DNA of 64,000 bases from JANQPX01 sp965204405 (GTDB lineage Bacteria; Pseudomonadota; Alphaproteobacteria; Geminicoccales; Geminicoccaceae): positions 2,914,001-2,978,000 of the forward strand of contig CBDBEN010000005.1 of the NCBI GenBank assembly GCA_965204405.1, read 5' to 3'. Shown here piece after piece: positions 9,508-19,116 of the stretch. Each line of letters opens with the position of its first letter. The stretch's first letter is position 1. Made by a program: the position numbers and the translations under genes. The notes beneath the pieces were generated by a model. It had not been told where the DNA came from, did not search any database, and was given only the letters and a program-made list of their open reading frames with translations.

Positions 9508-10512
9508 TTACCCTTCATAGGTCCGGTTGCCTTGGTGCCGGTGCCAGAGGCGGTAGAGGTGACGTTTTCTCGTCGGGTCATCGCTGTCGACGAAGTGGGA
9601 GCGATAGTGGCCAAGTTCGTGATTGTTCAGATATTGCACCTGGCCGCGTTCGAGCGGTGCCTCGATCCACAAGTCTGCCGCCGACGTCACGGTGTCGACA
9701 GCTTCGATGGCAGCTCGAAGCTCAACATCCATGACCTCGCCGGCAACCTCATAGCCCTTGCGAACAAGCGAGCTGTTGGCGCGGCATCGAAGGCGTCCCT
9801 GACGCCAGGAGAAGAAGGGCGCCCATGAGGTCTTGGGGGCACCGATCTCATGCTCCGCCTGCCGGTCGAAATGCATCGGATGATAGAGCCTCCGAAGCTC
9901 ATCAGGATAGTCCAACTGAAGCCGTTGATGAACCGAATAAAGGCTGCAAAAACGGCTTAGCCCTCCCACCGCCGCCGGATGTTTGCACAGCAGCCCGACA
10001 TAGTCCGGCACCCGCCTGCCGAAGGCGTTGTCGGTATGAAACACCAGTTCGACATTGGTCGCCGAGCCACGCACGCCATAGCTGTACGCCTTCTTGGTAT
10101 CAGTGACGTCGTAGATCATCGTCCCGTCCCATTTCTGCGCGACGGTCGGGCCTAGCAGCTGTCCGAGAATCCAATAGCAGGCGATGATATCGTCGATGTC
10201 GTGATCGTCGATCGGTATCTTGTCCAAGACGACGAAGCCGATGCCGTGATCCAGCCTCTCCTTGGCGGCAGCATAGAGGCTGTTGAGATGCGGTATCTCG
10301 AAGCCCTCCGGCGTGCGCAGCAGCAAAGGCAGCGGGTTCGCCTTCATGCGGGTGATCATCCCATCGATCTCTACATGGTCCCGATCATCGAGTTCGATGA
10401 TCCATTCCCGATCGACGAGATCGGTGGAAAGCCAAGCCTTCTCCTTCACAACCGAATGGCTGCACGAGGGCTGCTCGACCACCTCATGCGTCAGATCCAA
10501 CAGATCGCCCAT
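9508..10512 (-). CDS. TauD/TfdA-family Fe(II)/2-oxoglutarate dioxygenase
   Basis: Cytoplasmic non-heme iron dioxygenase of 334 aa. The iron facial triad starts with H159-T-D161 in VFHTDNAF, and the distal ligand region near the C-terminus reads NNHELGHYRSHF followed by the Arg-rich RHLYRLW that would bind the 2-oxoglutarate carboxylate. The family covers taurine, 2,4-D and gamma-butyrobetaine oxygenases. The sequence does not tell which substrate is used. It is convergent with the TSUP gene (16 bp apart), so it is a separate transcription unit. Confidence 0.85.
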   Translation of the reverse strand: MGDLLDLTHEVVEQPSCSHSVVKEKAWLSTDLVDREWIIELDDRDHVEIDGMITRMKANPLPLLLRTPEGFEIPHLNSLYAAAKERLDHGIGFVVLDKIPIDDHDIDDIIACYWILGQLLGPTVAQKWDGTMIYDVTDTKKAYSYGVRGSATNVELVFHTDNAFGRRVPDYVGLLCKHPAAVGGLSRFCSLYSVHQRLQLDYPDELRRLYHPMHFDRQAEHEIGAPKTSWAPFFSWRQGRLRCRANSSLVRKGYEVAGEVMDVELRAAIEAVDTVTSAADLWIEAPLERGQVQYLNNHELGHYRSHFVDSDDPTRKRHLYRLWHRHQGNRTYEG

Positions 10513-10596
10513 CTCCCCTCCTCACCACAATCATGCCGGGCCCTATCAACATGGCAATAGCGTGCCGGAATTCCAGCCGGTGTGGATGCCACGCGT

Positions 10597-10878
10597 TCAG
10601 ACCGCCCCGGCCTTGCCAAAGCGAATGGCCGCTCTCTCCTTCGCTTTTCGAGCTTCGATGTCGCGGTCACGCGGCGGTGCCGTGGTGACGAGAGATCCAA
10701 GCAGCTCTTCAGCAACTTTCGCTATCTCATCGACAGCGCGGTCGAAGGCCGGCTCGTTGATCTTCGAAGGCCGGGTGAAGCCGGAGAGCTTTCGGACGAA
10801 CTGCAAAGACGCCGCGCGGATCTCGTCCTCCGTCGCCGGTGGGGCGAAGTTGTAAAGCGTCTTGATGTTTCGACACAT
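10597..10878 (-). CDS. DUF2277 family protein
   Basis: Small cytoplasmic protein of 93 aa whose N-terminus MCRNIKTLYNFAPPAT is the hallmark of DUF2277. An internal segment RPSKINEPAFDRAVDEIA also fits the family. Function is unknown. The start at MCRN was chosen because family members begin there, although an upstream frame extends to 11058. It lies upstream of the dioxygenase gene on the same strand, 84 bp away, so co-transcription is possible. Confidence 0.8.
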   Translation of the reverse strand: MCRNIKTLYNFAPPATEDEIRAASLQFVRKLSGFTRPSKINEPAFDRAVDEIAKVAEELLGSLVTTAPPRDRDIEARKAKERAAIRFGKAGAV

Positions 10879-11042
10879 GGGCAGGCTCTTTCCGTTACCT
10901 CGGAGGCTTATCAGTATCGCAATGGCCATCGAAATGAAAAGACCGGTACCTTGCTGAGGTATGCCCTGGGGACCTATGGTCGACTCCTGGCGGTACCATG
11001 CCCAGCATAGTGTTCCGAAAACGCGGAGGAGGTTGGCGACAA

Positions 11043-11816
11043 ATGGGAAGAAATGCATTCGATCTCAGCGGGCGCGTGGCGGTGGTGACAGGCGGTAATG
11101 GCGGGATCGGTCTCGGCATGGCGGCTGGACTGGCCAAAGCCGGTGCCTCCATCGTGATTGCGGCGCGCGACGAGGCCAAGATGGAGAATGCCCGAATAAA
11201 GCTCGAGGAAGATGGCGCCACCATCATGTCCGTCGGCGTCGACGTGGCTGATCGCTCGAGCATCGATGCCATGGTCGACAACGTGGTCGAGCGTTTCGGT
11301 CGCCTCGATATCATGGTGGCGAATGCCGGGATCAACATCCGGAAACCACCTGAGCAACTCGCACCCGAAGAATGGCAAAAGATCCTGGACGTCAATTTGA
11401 ACGGCCCTTTCTTTTGCGCCCAGGCCGCCTATCCGCAGATGAAAAAGCAGGGCGGCGGCAAGATCATCACCATCGGTTCGATGGCCTCGATCTTCGGCCT
11501 GCCCTTTGCAAGCGCCTACGCCTCGACCAAAGGCGGCATCGTGCAGATGACCCGCGTGCTGGCAACAGCCTGGGCCAAGGACAACATCCAGGCCAATGCC
11601 ATTCTTCCCGGCTGGATCGACACGGATCTCACCCGGAAGGCCCGCACCGACATCGACGGTCTGCATGACCGTGTGGTCGCACGAACGCCTGCCGGACGTT
11701 GGGGCGATCCTGACGACTTCGCCGGTGTCGCCGTGTTCCTTGCTTCACCTGCATCGGACTTTGTCACGGGAACCGCCATCCCGGTCGATGGCGGCTATTC
11801 GGTCAACGGCGGCTGA
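11043..11816 (+). CDS. SDR-family oxidoreductase (glucose/3-oxoacyl reductase-like)
   Basis: Classical SDR of 257 aa with TGGNGGIG for cofactor binding, NAGIN, and a complete catalytic site: Ser in TIGSMAS and YASTK. The end PVDGGYSVNGG is typical. It should oxidise or reduce an alcohol or ketone with NAD(P). It stands 165 bp from the divergent DUF2277 gene and is followed 32 bp later by the DUF1835 gene. The substrate is unknown. Confidence 0.87.
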   Translation: MGRNAFDLSGRVAVVTGGNGGIGLGMAAGLAKAGASIVIAARDEAKMENARIKLEEDGATIMSVGVDVADRSSIDAMVDNVVERFGRLDIMVANAGINIRKPPEQLAPEEWQKILDVNLNGPFFCAQAAYPQMKKQGGGKIITIGSMASIFGLPFASAYASTKGGIVQMTRVLATAWAKDNIQANAILPGWIDTDLTRKARTDIDGLHDRVVARTPAGRWGDPDDFAGVAVFLASPASDFVTGTAIPVDGGYSVNGG

Positions 11817-11848
11817 GAGAAAACCGTCTGGAAGGATGAACTGCACCG

Positions 11849-12868
11849 ATGGCGGACTTGCATATCACCAACGGCGATGGCGCAGGGAATATCCTAAAAG
11901 CAAGCGCCATTGACGGCGATGTTCTGCCCTGGCGTGATATCATGCATCATGGCCCATTCCCTTCCGGTCTGGACCTTGATCAGCTAAGCGCACTCAGAGC
12001 CGAATTCTACGCCGGCCCCGGCCTTGATCTTGAAGAACTAAAGCGAGACTTCCGGCAGAGGGATGATCGCCTTCGTGCATCTCCGACCTATGATCGGGTG
12101 GTGCTGTGGTTCGAGCATGACCTGCTCGATCAACTCCAGATCCTCCAGCTTCTGGACTGGTTCGCCGGCGCGACTCTTGGTGGAACACCCCTGGACCTCA
12201 TCTGTATCGACCGCTTTTGCGGCGTCGATCCATTCCGTGGCCTCGGACAACTCGATCCCGAACAGATCGCCTCTCTCTACCGCCGCCGCCACCCTGTTAC
12301 CGCGGACCAGCTAAGCCTCGCGCAAGTCGGCTGGGCGACGTTTCGTTCGGCGGACCCGAACGACCTTCTCTCCTTCCTCCAAGGCGACCTCGCCGCTTTG
12401 CCATTTCTGCAAGCCGCCCTGTTACGCCATGTTGAGGAGTATCCCTCGTATCGAACCGGTCTCACCCGCACGGAACAGCAAATACTCGAACTCGTCGCCA
12501 AGGGTGTGTCAGCCCCCGGCAGGCTTTTCGTCGAGAACATGGAGATCGAGACCGCCTTGTTCATTGGAGATTGGACGACGTTCAGCCACATCGAAAGGCT
12601 TTCCTCAAGTAAGACACCACTACTTGCTTCAGCGCCTCACGAAAAATTTCTCATGCCGCCACATCATCAAATCCCACCTCAGTCCTTTCGAAACCAACGC
12701 TTAACGCTCACCAGGGCCGGTGAAAGACTTCTGGCAGGCGAGATCGACGCTTTCGATCTGATCAATCGGGATGAATGGCTCGGCGGTGTCCATCTCAGCT
12801 CCGACAGGCCGATTTGGACCTGGGACGCTGACTGCCGGTCTTTGAAGATGAAAGAGCCTGAACCCTAG
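11849..12868 (+). CDS. DUF1835 domain-containing protein
   Basis: Cytoplasmic protein of 339 aa. The N-terminal part (LHITNGDGAGNILK, then LPWRDIMHHGPFP) and the segment VVLWFEHDLLDQLQILQLLDWF are characteristic of DUF1835. The C-terminal half contains a DUF3658-like region with a helix-rich stretch. No enzymatic activity is established for the family. It follows the SDR gene closely on the same strand and is convergent with the RDD gene (12 bp apart). Confidence 0.8.
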   Translation: MADLHITNGDGAGNILKASAIDGDVLPWRDIMHHGPFPSGLDLDQLSALRAEFYAGPGLDLEELKRDFRQRDDRLRASPTYDRVVLWFEHDLLDQLQILQLLDWFAGATLGGTPLDLICIDRFCGVDPFRGLGQLDPEQIASLYRRRHPVTADQLSLAQVGWATFRSADPNDLLSFLQGDLAALPFLQAALLRHVEEYPSYRTGLTRTEQQILELVAKGVSAPGRLFVENMEIETALFIGDWTTFSHIERLSSSKTPLLASAPHEKFLMPPHHQIPPQSFRNQRLTLTRAGERLLAGEIDAFDLINRDEWLGGVHLSSDRPIWTWDADCRSLKMKEPEP

Positions 12869-12880
12869 CCCCCGGTTCCT

Positions 12881-13783
12881 TCAGGCTTGATCATGTTTGC
12901 TGAGACGGCGCTTACCAAACAGGGCACGCTGCTCCAAGTGAGCACGGAGAGCCTGGTAATAGGCGTTGAGAAAAGCTTCGGCCTGATCGGGTGGGACGTC
13001 ATCAGGCCAGGCAATCTTGGTACTGATTCGCTCGGTGATCTCGGTCAGGATCTCCTTTCGCTGATCCCCGCCTGATCTGAGCGCTGCGGCCAGATATTCC
13101 AGCTCATGGATACCGTAGACGTTCAGGTGATCGTGGCTGAACTGATAGCTCTCCATCTGCTCTTCGACGCCCAGATCGGGCAGAAGAACTTGATCCGGCT
13201 GGCGGACAACCATCGTGCCGGCGATTAGATCGCCCAAGCGCAGGCGATCCCTGTTGAAATAGGGAAACAGGGCAAAGGCTGCCATCCAGAGCAGGATCGC
13301 TGCATAGACCAGGAAGGCAGTCTTTTCGACTTCGTCAGCGTCCGCGATCATCAACCCGAAGAGCAGCATGAGGGGCGAGAACAGCTCGACCTCGCGGGAA
13401 AGGTTGCGGGCGATCAGGGCCTTGGTCGTCAGCGGACCACCGAGACGGTCGATCACACGCAGGGACATGATACGCTTGCCGGGCGTTCTTCCCAGCATCG
13501 ACACTTCCAGAAACAGGAAATAGAACAAGCGCAGGAAGATAAGAAGGAAGGCGCCAAAAGCTCCTACCAGGCGATCCATGCCGCTTTCTTCGGCAAGCCA
13601 GATGAGAAATCCAACAGCAAACATTAGGACAATCAGAAAAAAAAGATCGAGAATGATCGCCACGATCCGCTCACCCATATCGGCACGGGAAAAGTCGAGA
13701 GGAACGCCTTCTGCCGTGACGATGCGATGCACGGTCGAGTTGATCGGCTGGGCAAGCTCGATTGTTGGCTCCAACGATTTCAT
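12881..13783 (-). CDS. RDD family membrane protein
   Basis: Integral membrane protein of 300 aa. An RDD domain occupies roughly residues 20-180, with hydrophobic helices starting at MGERIVAIILDLFF, a segment MLGRTPGKRIMSLRVID diagnostic for the family, and a soluble C-terminal tail. RDD proteins are thought to be membrane carriers or scaffolds. It is the last gene of the seven-gene leftward cluster that contains MoxR and DUF58, and its start overlaps the SpoIIM-like stop by 4 bp. Confidence 0.85.
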   Translation of the reverse strand: MKSLEPTIELAQPINSTVHRIVTAEGVPLDFSRADMGERIVAIILDLFFLIVLMFAVGFLIWLAEESGMDRLVGAFGAFLLIFLRLFYFLFLEVSMLGRTPGKRIMSLRVIDRLGGPLTTKALIARNLSREVELFSPLMLLFGLMIADADEVEKTAFLVYAAILLWMAAFALFPYFNRDRLRLGDLIAGTMVVRQPDQVLLPDLGVEEQMESYQFSHDHLNVYGIHELEYLAAALRSGGDQRKEILTEITERISTKIAWPDDVPPDQAEAFLNAYYQALRAHLEQRALFGKRRLSKHDQA

Positions 13784-14811
13784 GAACGATGGGCCGGCGC
13801 TGTCGAGCCATATTTCTCCCCGCCGGCAAGGCTGAAATAGATGGCCCAGAGTAACACCATGCCTGCACCGATCTCGGCACGCAGGCTGTCTTGCCGAATG
13901 AGCTGCCGAAGATAGCCCTCGATGCCGGCGGCGACGAACAGCAGAGCGACTGCGCCAATCAGCAGGCTTGCCGCTTGCCAGCCGTGGATCCGAAGCGCTG
14001 CGAGGCGGGAGTGGCCTGCCGCCGGATAGAGCATATGACGAGCGATGACGAGGCCACCGGCCCCCGCGAGAACGATCGCGAGCAGCTCGGTCGTGCCGTG
14101 AATCGACAGCCAGGCGACGAATTCCGGGCCGAGTCCCCGGCTCCAGAACAGTGCTACCATGGAGCCGATATAGGCACCGTTCAGAAACAGGATCATGAGC
14201 GTCGGGATGCCGAAGGCAAAACTGAGACCGAAGGCCGTCAAGCAGACCAGCGTGTTATGCCCGAACAGGAACAGGGCAAACGAAGTCAGAAGGTCGGCCA
14301 TATTGGCCTCGTCGCCATAGATCGATTCCCTGAGTGTGTGCAGGCTGGCGGCGGGGTGACGATCCTCATCTTCCCCATGGAGGCTGTAATAGAGGGCGGG
14401 ATCAATCTCGAACACCAGCCAGCCGAAAGCGATGCCCAGCCCGAGGGCCGATGCCGCAATCAGCAGCAGCGGCCAGGCGGCGCGCACGGCCCTCGGCAGC
14501 TCACGCCTGAAGAAGTGGCCGATGGCTTGCACGGCACCCTGTTTGGGACCGTGGATCAGCACGAAGGCACGCGTCGCCAACGTGTTGAGGTAAGCGATCA
14601 AACTGAGATCGAGAGCGTAGTTACGTGCAACCGCGAGTGAAGAAAGCGCGTCGCGGTAAAGCATCGGCAAAGCACGGAGCTCGCCGGCAGCAAGGCTCCC
14701 GAGGCCGCGCCGCTCAGCCCGGCCGACCAGTTCTTCAAGCTGCCGCCAGCGAGGCTCCCGCTCCTCGCGGAGCCGCCGGGTGATACCGATGGGCGCTGGC
14801 TGGTCCGCCAT
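13780..14811 (-). CDS. Stage II sporulation M-like (DUF95) membrane protein
   Basis: Integral membrane protein of 343 aa with about five to six hydrophobic helices and a SpoIIM/DUF95 pattern (ITRRLREEREPRWRQLEELV near the N-terminus, LFGHNTLVCLTAFGLSFAFG and GTTELLAIVLAGAGG later). In non-sporulating bacteria this gene sits beside MoxR and DUF58 genes as here. Function is unknown; envelope-related roles are proposed for the cluster. It overlaps its neighbours on both sides by 1-4 bp, indicating coupled translation. Confidence 0.83.
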   Translation of the reverse strand: MADQPAPIGITRRLREEREPRWRQLEELVGRAERRGLGSLAAGELRALPMLYRDALSSLAVARNYALDLSLIAYLNTLATRAFVLIHGPKQGAVQAIGHFFRRELPRAVRAAWPLLLIAASALGLGIAFGWLVFEIDPALYYSLHGEDEDRHPAASLHTLRESIYGDEANMADLLTSFALFLFGHNTLVCLTAFGLSFAFGIPTLMILFLNGAYIGSMVALFWSRGLGPEFVAWLSIHGTTELLAIVLAGAGGLVIARHMLYPAAGHSRLAALRIHGWQAASLLIGAVALLFVAAGIEGYLRQLIRQDSLRAEIGAGMVLLWAIYFSLAGGEKYGSTAPAHRS

Positions 14812-16124
14812 CAGATCAGCTCCAGGCGTTTGATGTCGAGGTAGCGTTCGATGAGGGAGCCGACCAGACGGCCGGGCTCGGTATCGAGGCAGTGCACACC
14901 CCGGCGCTGAAGCTGCTCGATCACCAATCGCCGCTCACGAAGCAACCCCTCGGCAATGACGCTCTTCGCCATGTCGTCGATGCTTTCCGGCAGGTGTTCG
15001 TCCATGGTTTTCCAGCTTGGGTCGGCAAGAGCAACGAACAGTACCAGATGGCGTCTGGCCATACGGCCAAGGCTTTCCACCATCAGATCGGCACTCGCCG
15101 TGTCGATAAAGTCGGTCAGGAGAACCACCAGAGCACGCTGTTTTAGCTGCACGCCAAGATGCGCGAGCCCGAGCGTGAAATTGGTCTCCTCGCCGTGATA
15201 GGCAAGGCTGGCGCTCGCCCGTTTCAGTCGGGGAAAAGCGTTCAGCCCGGCTGTCGGTGCGCAATAGAGACCGGGTGTCGCTGCAAGCCCGTAGAGACCG
15301 ACCCGATCACCAGCGGCAAGCGCCGTATAGGCCATCGCAAGAGCTGCCCGGATCGCATGATCGAGACGTGGCAAACCGGACAGCGGCTCACGCATCAGAT
15401 AGCCGCAGTCGATTGCCGTGACGATGCGCTGATTGCGCTCGGCCTGATATTCCCGGGAGAGCAGCTTCAGGTGCCGGGCGGAATGTTTCCAATCGATCGC
15501 CCTGCTGTCCATGCCGGCGGCATGCTCTCGAATCGACTCGAATTCGGAGCCTATGCCCTTCAGCCTTTGGCTGCGTTGGCCGATCAGGGAGTTTCGACTT
15601 TTGAGCTGGATACCGATCCGCCTGGCCGCCCCCGCATCGGGCAGGATCGGTATCTCCTTCGCCAACGCTTGCTGATGATCCCGCCAGCAAAGACCAAGAG
15701 GGCCCCGCCAGCGAAGCCAGACACCTACCGTCTCGATGATGCCGCGCTGTCGTGCGGTAACCGCCAGCGTTGCAAGAGCGGCACCGTCGGTCGGCATGTC
15801 GACGGCAACCCATCCCTGGGCATCCGTAAGAGGACCGGCATCGGCAATCAGCTCCAATGCTGACGGCCTGCGTCCCTCATCGCCCTCGATCGTGAATACC
15901 AGGCTAGTCGGGACACCGATCTCGAGATGGTCCGGGAGCTTCTCTCTGAAGCGCAAACGGCCAGGCCGCATAGCGAGCAGATGATCGGCGAGCAGAAGAA
16001 CGATCGACGCCGTCAGCATGGCAAGACCGATCGTCCATAAGGCCGTATCGACGGAAAGGACAAGCAGGCTCGCCGGGATCCCTATCCCGAACAGCCAGAC
16101 AGCCGTCGACGTCGGCCTGATCAT
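14811..16124 (-). CDS. DUF58 domain protein (VWA-like)
   Basis: Protein of 437 aa with two N-terminal hydrophobic helices and a cytoplasmic domain containing the DUF58 signature around GSEFESIREHAAGMDSRAIDWKHSARH. The following VTAIDCGYLM and ALVVLLTDFIDTASAD match a von Willebrand A-like fold. These proteins are partners of MoxR AAA ATPases, probably as clients or metal-dependent adaptors. The start overlaps the MoxR stop by 4 bp. Confidence 0.9.
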   Translation of the reverse strand: MIRPTSTAVWLFGIGIPASLLVLSVDTALWTIGLAMLTASIVLLLADHLLAMRPGRLRFREKLPDHLEIGVPTSLVFTIEGDEGRRPSALELIADAGPLTDAQGWVAVDMPTDGAALATLAVTARQRGIIETVGVWLRWRGPLGLCWRDHQQALAKEIPILPDAGAARRIGIQLKSRNSLIGQRSQRLKGIGSEFESIREHAAGMDSRAIDWKHSARHLKLLSREYQAERNQRIVTAIDCGYLMREPLSGLPRLDHAIRAALAMAYTALAAGDRVGLYGLAATPGLYCAPTAGLNAFPRLKRASASLAYHGEETNFTLGLAHLGVQLKQRALVVLLTDFIDTASADLMVESLGRMARRHLVLFVALADPSWKTMDEHLPESIDDMAKSVIAEGLLRERRLVIEQLQRRGVHCLDTEPGRLVGSLIERYLDIKRLELI

Positions 16125-17122
16125 CGCGGCGCCGGTGTCAGCTCGACGATCTCGGCCATCACCGTATCCACCTCCATGCCATCGATCTCGGCGCCGGCAT
16201 CGAGCAGCACCCGGTGACCGAGAAGCGGCTTTGCCAGACGCTTGATATCGTCGGGGATGACGTAATCACGCCCGTCCAGCGTCGCCGCCGCCCGCGCCGC
16301 CGCGGCGAGCGAGGCAGCGGCTCGCGGCGAGGCGCCGAGCTGGATTGCCTTATGCTCACGGGTGCTGCGAACCAGATCCACCAGGTAGCCGATCAGCACA
16401 TCCTCCAAGGTGATCGCTGCAACAATCGCTCTCATCTCGCGAAGCTTGGCGAGATCGCAAACCGGCTTGATGCCCAGGCGTTCAATTTCGGGCATACCGT
16501 TGCCTTGGCCATGCCTTGCGACAATCGCCCTCTCCTGCTCCTCGCTCGGATAGGGCAGGACATGTTTGAACAGGAACCGGTCGAGCTGCGCTTCGGGGAG
16601 CGCATAGGTTCCCTGCTGCTCGATCGCGTTTTGGGTGGCCACCACCATGAAACCGTCGCCGAGGTCATGATGGATGTTGTCGATCGTGACCACACGCTCA
16701 TGCATCGCCTGCAACAGAGCGGCCTGGGTCTTGGGGGGTGTCCGGTTGATCTCGTCGGCAAGCAGGATTTCAGTGAACACCGGCCCTTTGCTGAGCACGA
16801 AGCGGCTGCTCTCGAAATTGAAAAGATTGGTGCCGAGCACATCGCCCGGCATGAGATCGGGCGTGAACTGAATCCGGCCGAAATCGAGGGAAAGGCTCGC
16901 AGCGAAGCTTTGCGCGAGCAGTGTCTTGGCCGTCCCCGGCACGCCCTCCAGCAGCACGTGCCCCCGGCAAAGCAGCGCGATCAGCAAAAGCTCGATCGCC
17001 TCTTCCTGACCGACGACCGCCTTGCCGATCTCCTCCCGCAAGGCATCGGCCAGCCGATTGATGTCAGCGATGCCTTGGTCTGAAGTTTCTCCGTCCAACC
17101 CTTTGCTCCCCCCGCCATTCAT
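16121..17122 (-). CDS. MoxR-type AAA+ ATPase
   Basis: Cytoplasmic AAA+ ATPase of 333 aa. Walker A is GVPGTAKT, Walker B is ILLADEINR, and sensor/arginine-finger features lie in ATQNAIEQQGTYALPEAQLDRF. MoxR ATPases act as chaperones that assemble or activate a VWA partner, here presumably the adjacent DUF58 protein. The start at 17122 (MNGGGSKG) is preferred over an in-frame start at 17227 because the longer form would overlap most of the upstream gene's end without adding conserved sequence. Even so it overlaps that gene by 59 bp. Confidence 0.9.
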   Translation of the reverse strand: MNGGGSKGLDGETSDQGIADINRLADALREEIGKAVVGQEEAIELLLIALLCRGHVLLEGVPGTAKTLLAQSFAASLSLDFGRIQFTPDLMPGDVLGTNLFNFESSRFVLSKGPVFTEILLADEINRTPPKTQAALLQAMHERVVTIDNIHHDLGDGFMVVATQNAIEQQGTYALPEAQLDRFLFKHVLPYPSEEQERAIVARHGQGNGMPEIERLGIKPVCDLAKLREMRAIVAAITLEDVLIGYLVDLVRSTREHKAIQLGASPRAAASLAAAARAAATLDGRDYVIPDDIKRLAKPLLGHRVLLDAGAEIDGMEVDTVMAEIVELTPAPR

Positions 17123-18266
17123 GAATTGCTTGCGCCATACCGACCGCCGCCTGGTCGCTGGCATCGGCCCGCCCCCAAGTGATCGCCTGCTCCAACGCTT
17201 GACCGCTGTCATCGTCAGGCTGCGCATGACCTCTTTTGCGATCCTGCCTTGCCCCCTCGAAATAGGCTTGCAGCAAATCCCGCCTGCGACCAGGCATGGT
17301 GAGCAGGTCCGCCATTGTCTCGATCAGCCGTCCGCTGCCGGCAGCCATGCCGGCGGTCTCCGGCGCTACCGGACCAATGCGCCGCCAGCCGATCAGCAGC
17401 AGGACAGCGGTCAGGGCGACGACCTGCAGCGTGACGATGATAAACGGCAGCTCGAACAACATCGGCCAAAGATCGGGCCCGCGGCCAAAGCCTTGGGCCA
17501 AGGCATCGATGACGATGACGCCTCCTTGGCGGCCAAAAAAATAGCTCGCCAATTGAGCTATGAATATGGCGTTATCGTCGTCCTTCAAACCATGATTGGA
17601 TAGAATGTCCGGATCACTTAGAACGTAGAATTGATGCCCGCTGTTAAGCATCCTCCCAAAGAGAGCGCTGTCCTCGTTCGCAACCATAAGAGAGAGATTC
17701 TTCGATTGGATCAGCTGCAGGTCAATAACTGTAGGCGTAACGGTAATCTTCGAGGTCCAGATCTCCACAGGATTGTCCTCAGGGGTCGAGCGAACCACCT
17801 TGCCGTCAAGGCCAACCTTATCGAGATATCGGTTGAGCTCGTCTATCGGCACAAGCTCCTTCGCCCTGAACCAGCGATCGTTATGTGTCGCAACGTAACC
17901 GCTCCATTTCGGCAGAACGATCAGGACATCCGTTTTGATAGCTCTGCGTTCGGAAGAGTCGGGCTCGAAAAGTAGCTGATCGAGGTAGTCCAACGACGGT
18001 TCAATGATGATCAGAAGATCGTTATACCCCAACTCATCAGTCAAATCGTGACGCCCGATCAGAACGGAAAAGCCTGCCTCCTTAAGGAGTTGCGCAAAGG
18101 CTTTGTGACCGAAGGCGCTATCGGAAAAGACATTGTTGCCGGCGGTCACTGCATTGGATCGCTCGGCCAGGATTCCGACGACGAGCGCGATGATGAACGC
18201 GACGCCACCAATGGCAGCCAGGAGGGCTATGCGCCGGCTGTCGAACGAACCGTTATCAGCTTTCAT
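17064..18266 (-). CDS. DUF4350 domain membrane protein
   Basis: Protein of 400 aa with an N-terminal transmembrane helix (RIALLAAIGGVAFIIALVVG), a periplasmic DUF4350-like domain (VFSDSAFGHKAFAQLLKEAGF near its start) and a second hydrophobic segment around residue 280. The C-terminus is a hydrophilic tail. DUF4350 genes regularly accompany DUF4129, MoxR and DUF58 genes. The molecular role is unknown. Start at 18266 overlaps the DUF4129 gene by 11 bp. Confidence 0.8.
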   Translation of the reverse strand: MKADNGSFDSRRIALLAAIGGVAFIIALVVGILAERSNAVTAGNNVFSDSAFGHKAFAQLLKEAGFSVLIGRHDLTDELGYNDLLIIIEPSLDYLDQLLFEPDSSERRAIKTDVLIVLPKWSGYVATHNDRWFRAKELVPIDELNRYLDKVGLDGKVVRSTPEDNPVEIWTSKITVTPTVIDLQLIQSKNLSLMVANEDSALFGRMLNSGHQFYVLSDPDILSNHGLKDDDNAIFIAQLASYFFGRQGGVIVIDALAQGFGRGPDLWPMLFELPFIIVTLQVVALTAVLLLIGWRRIGPVAPETAGMAAGSGRLIETMADLLTMPGRRRDLLQAYFEGARQDRKRGHAQPDDDSGQALEQAITWGRADASDQAAVGMAQAIHEWRGEQRVGRRNFRPRHR

Positions 18267-19047
18267 GCGTGATCCCGCCAAGGCTTGAGCGCAGCTTGGC
18301 GAAAGCAGCTTGGCAGGCATTCAGCAGCGCCTGGTCTTCCGGACGGCGGGCGAAGCGTGTGGCCTCGACACCGCGCACCAAGGCGGCAAAAGCCTCTCTC
18401 CCCTCGCCTTCCACGGTTGCGCCGGCGAGGATGTCCCGCGCTGTCAGTCCAGGCTTGGCCTCGAATTTTCCATGAGACTCAAGAAGACCGATTCCGCGGA
18501 GCAGGAGATCATGAACCGTATCGCCGGACGGTCTCTCTTGCAGGCCTGCATCCACCTCTTCGAGCTCCGCAGGCGCGCCTTCCTCGGATGTCATGCTTCT
18601 GCCAGAACGGTTCAGATGGTTGCGCAGGGCAAAGAACCCGATGACAACCGCCAGTCCTCCGAGAATAAACCAAAAGATCGTTCGTGCCTTGTCCGAATCG
18701 ATCGTAAGCGTCTGGCCGCGATCCGGGTTCGACCGTTGCTGCTCGGGTTCGTCTTGCTCCTCGGGTTCTTCAAGGGTCGGGTCTTCCGGCCAATCCTCAG
18801 CGGCCGACTCCTCTGGCTGACCCGGCTTGAAGACATCGATGCCCTCCTTGCCAAGGTCCGGTGGCAGGTCCCTTTGCAGATGATCGGATTGATAGATCCG
18901 GTCGCGAAGGTCGCGTAGCTGATCGGCGTCGACGTCGGGATCCGCCGCTGCGACATGTCCAGGGATAACCATGATAAGAGACACGATCAGGCTGAGCGTC
19001 GTAGTTCGATCACGAAAAAATGCCCAACCATGCACGGCGATCGGCAT
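18256..19047 (-). CDS. DUF4129-type membrane protein
   Basis: Protein of 263 aa with a signal-like N-terminus ending at GHVAAADPD, an acidic extracytoplasmic region rich in Glu, Asp and Pro, one central membrane helix (IFWFILGGLAVVIGFFALR), and a C-terminal domain of the DUF4129 kind (LTARDILAGATV ... FAALVRGVEATRFARRP). It is a standard member of the MoxR/DUF58 cluster. A GTG start 30 bp upstream is an alternative; neither has a clear ribosome-binding site. Confidence 0.75.
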   Translation of the reverse strand: MPIAVHGWAFFRDRTTTLSLIVSLIMVIPGHVAAADPDVDADQLRDLRDRIYQSDHLQRDLPPDLGKEGIDVFKPGQPEESAAEDWPEDPTLEEPEEQDEPEQQRSNPDRGQTLTIDSDKARTIFWFILGGLAVVIGFFALRNHLNRSGRSMTSEEGAPAELEEVDAGLQERPSGDTVHDLLLRGIGLLESHGKFEAKPGLTARDILAGATVEGEGREAFAALVRGVEATRFARRPEDQALLNACQAAFAKLRSSLGGITHES

Positions 19048-19116
19048 GGTCCGCTGTTCGCTCACAAAAGATATCACGATCTTCGCCGATTCGCTCAGGA
19101 CATGATGCCGACCAGG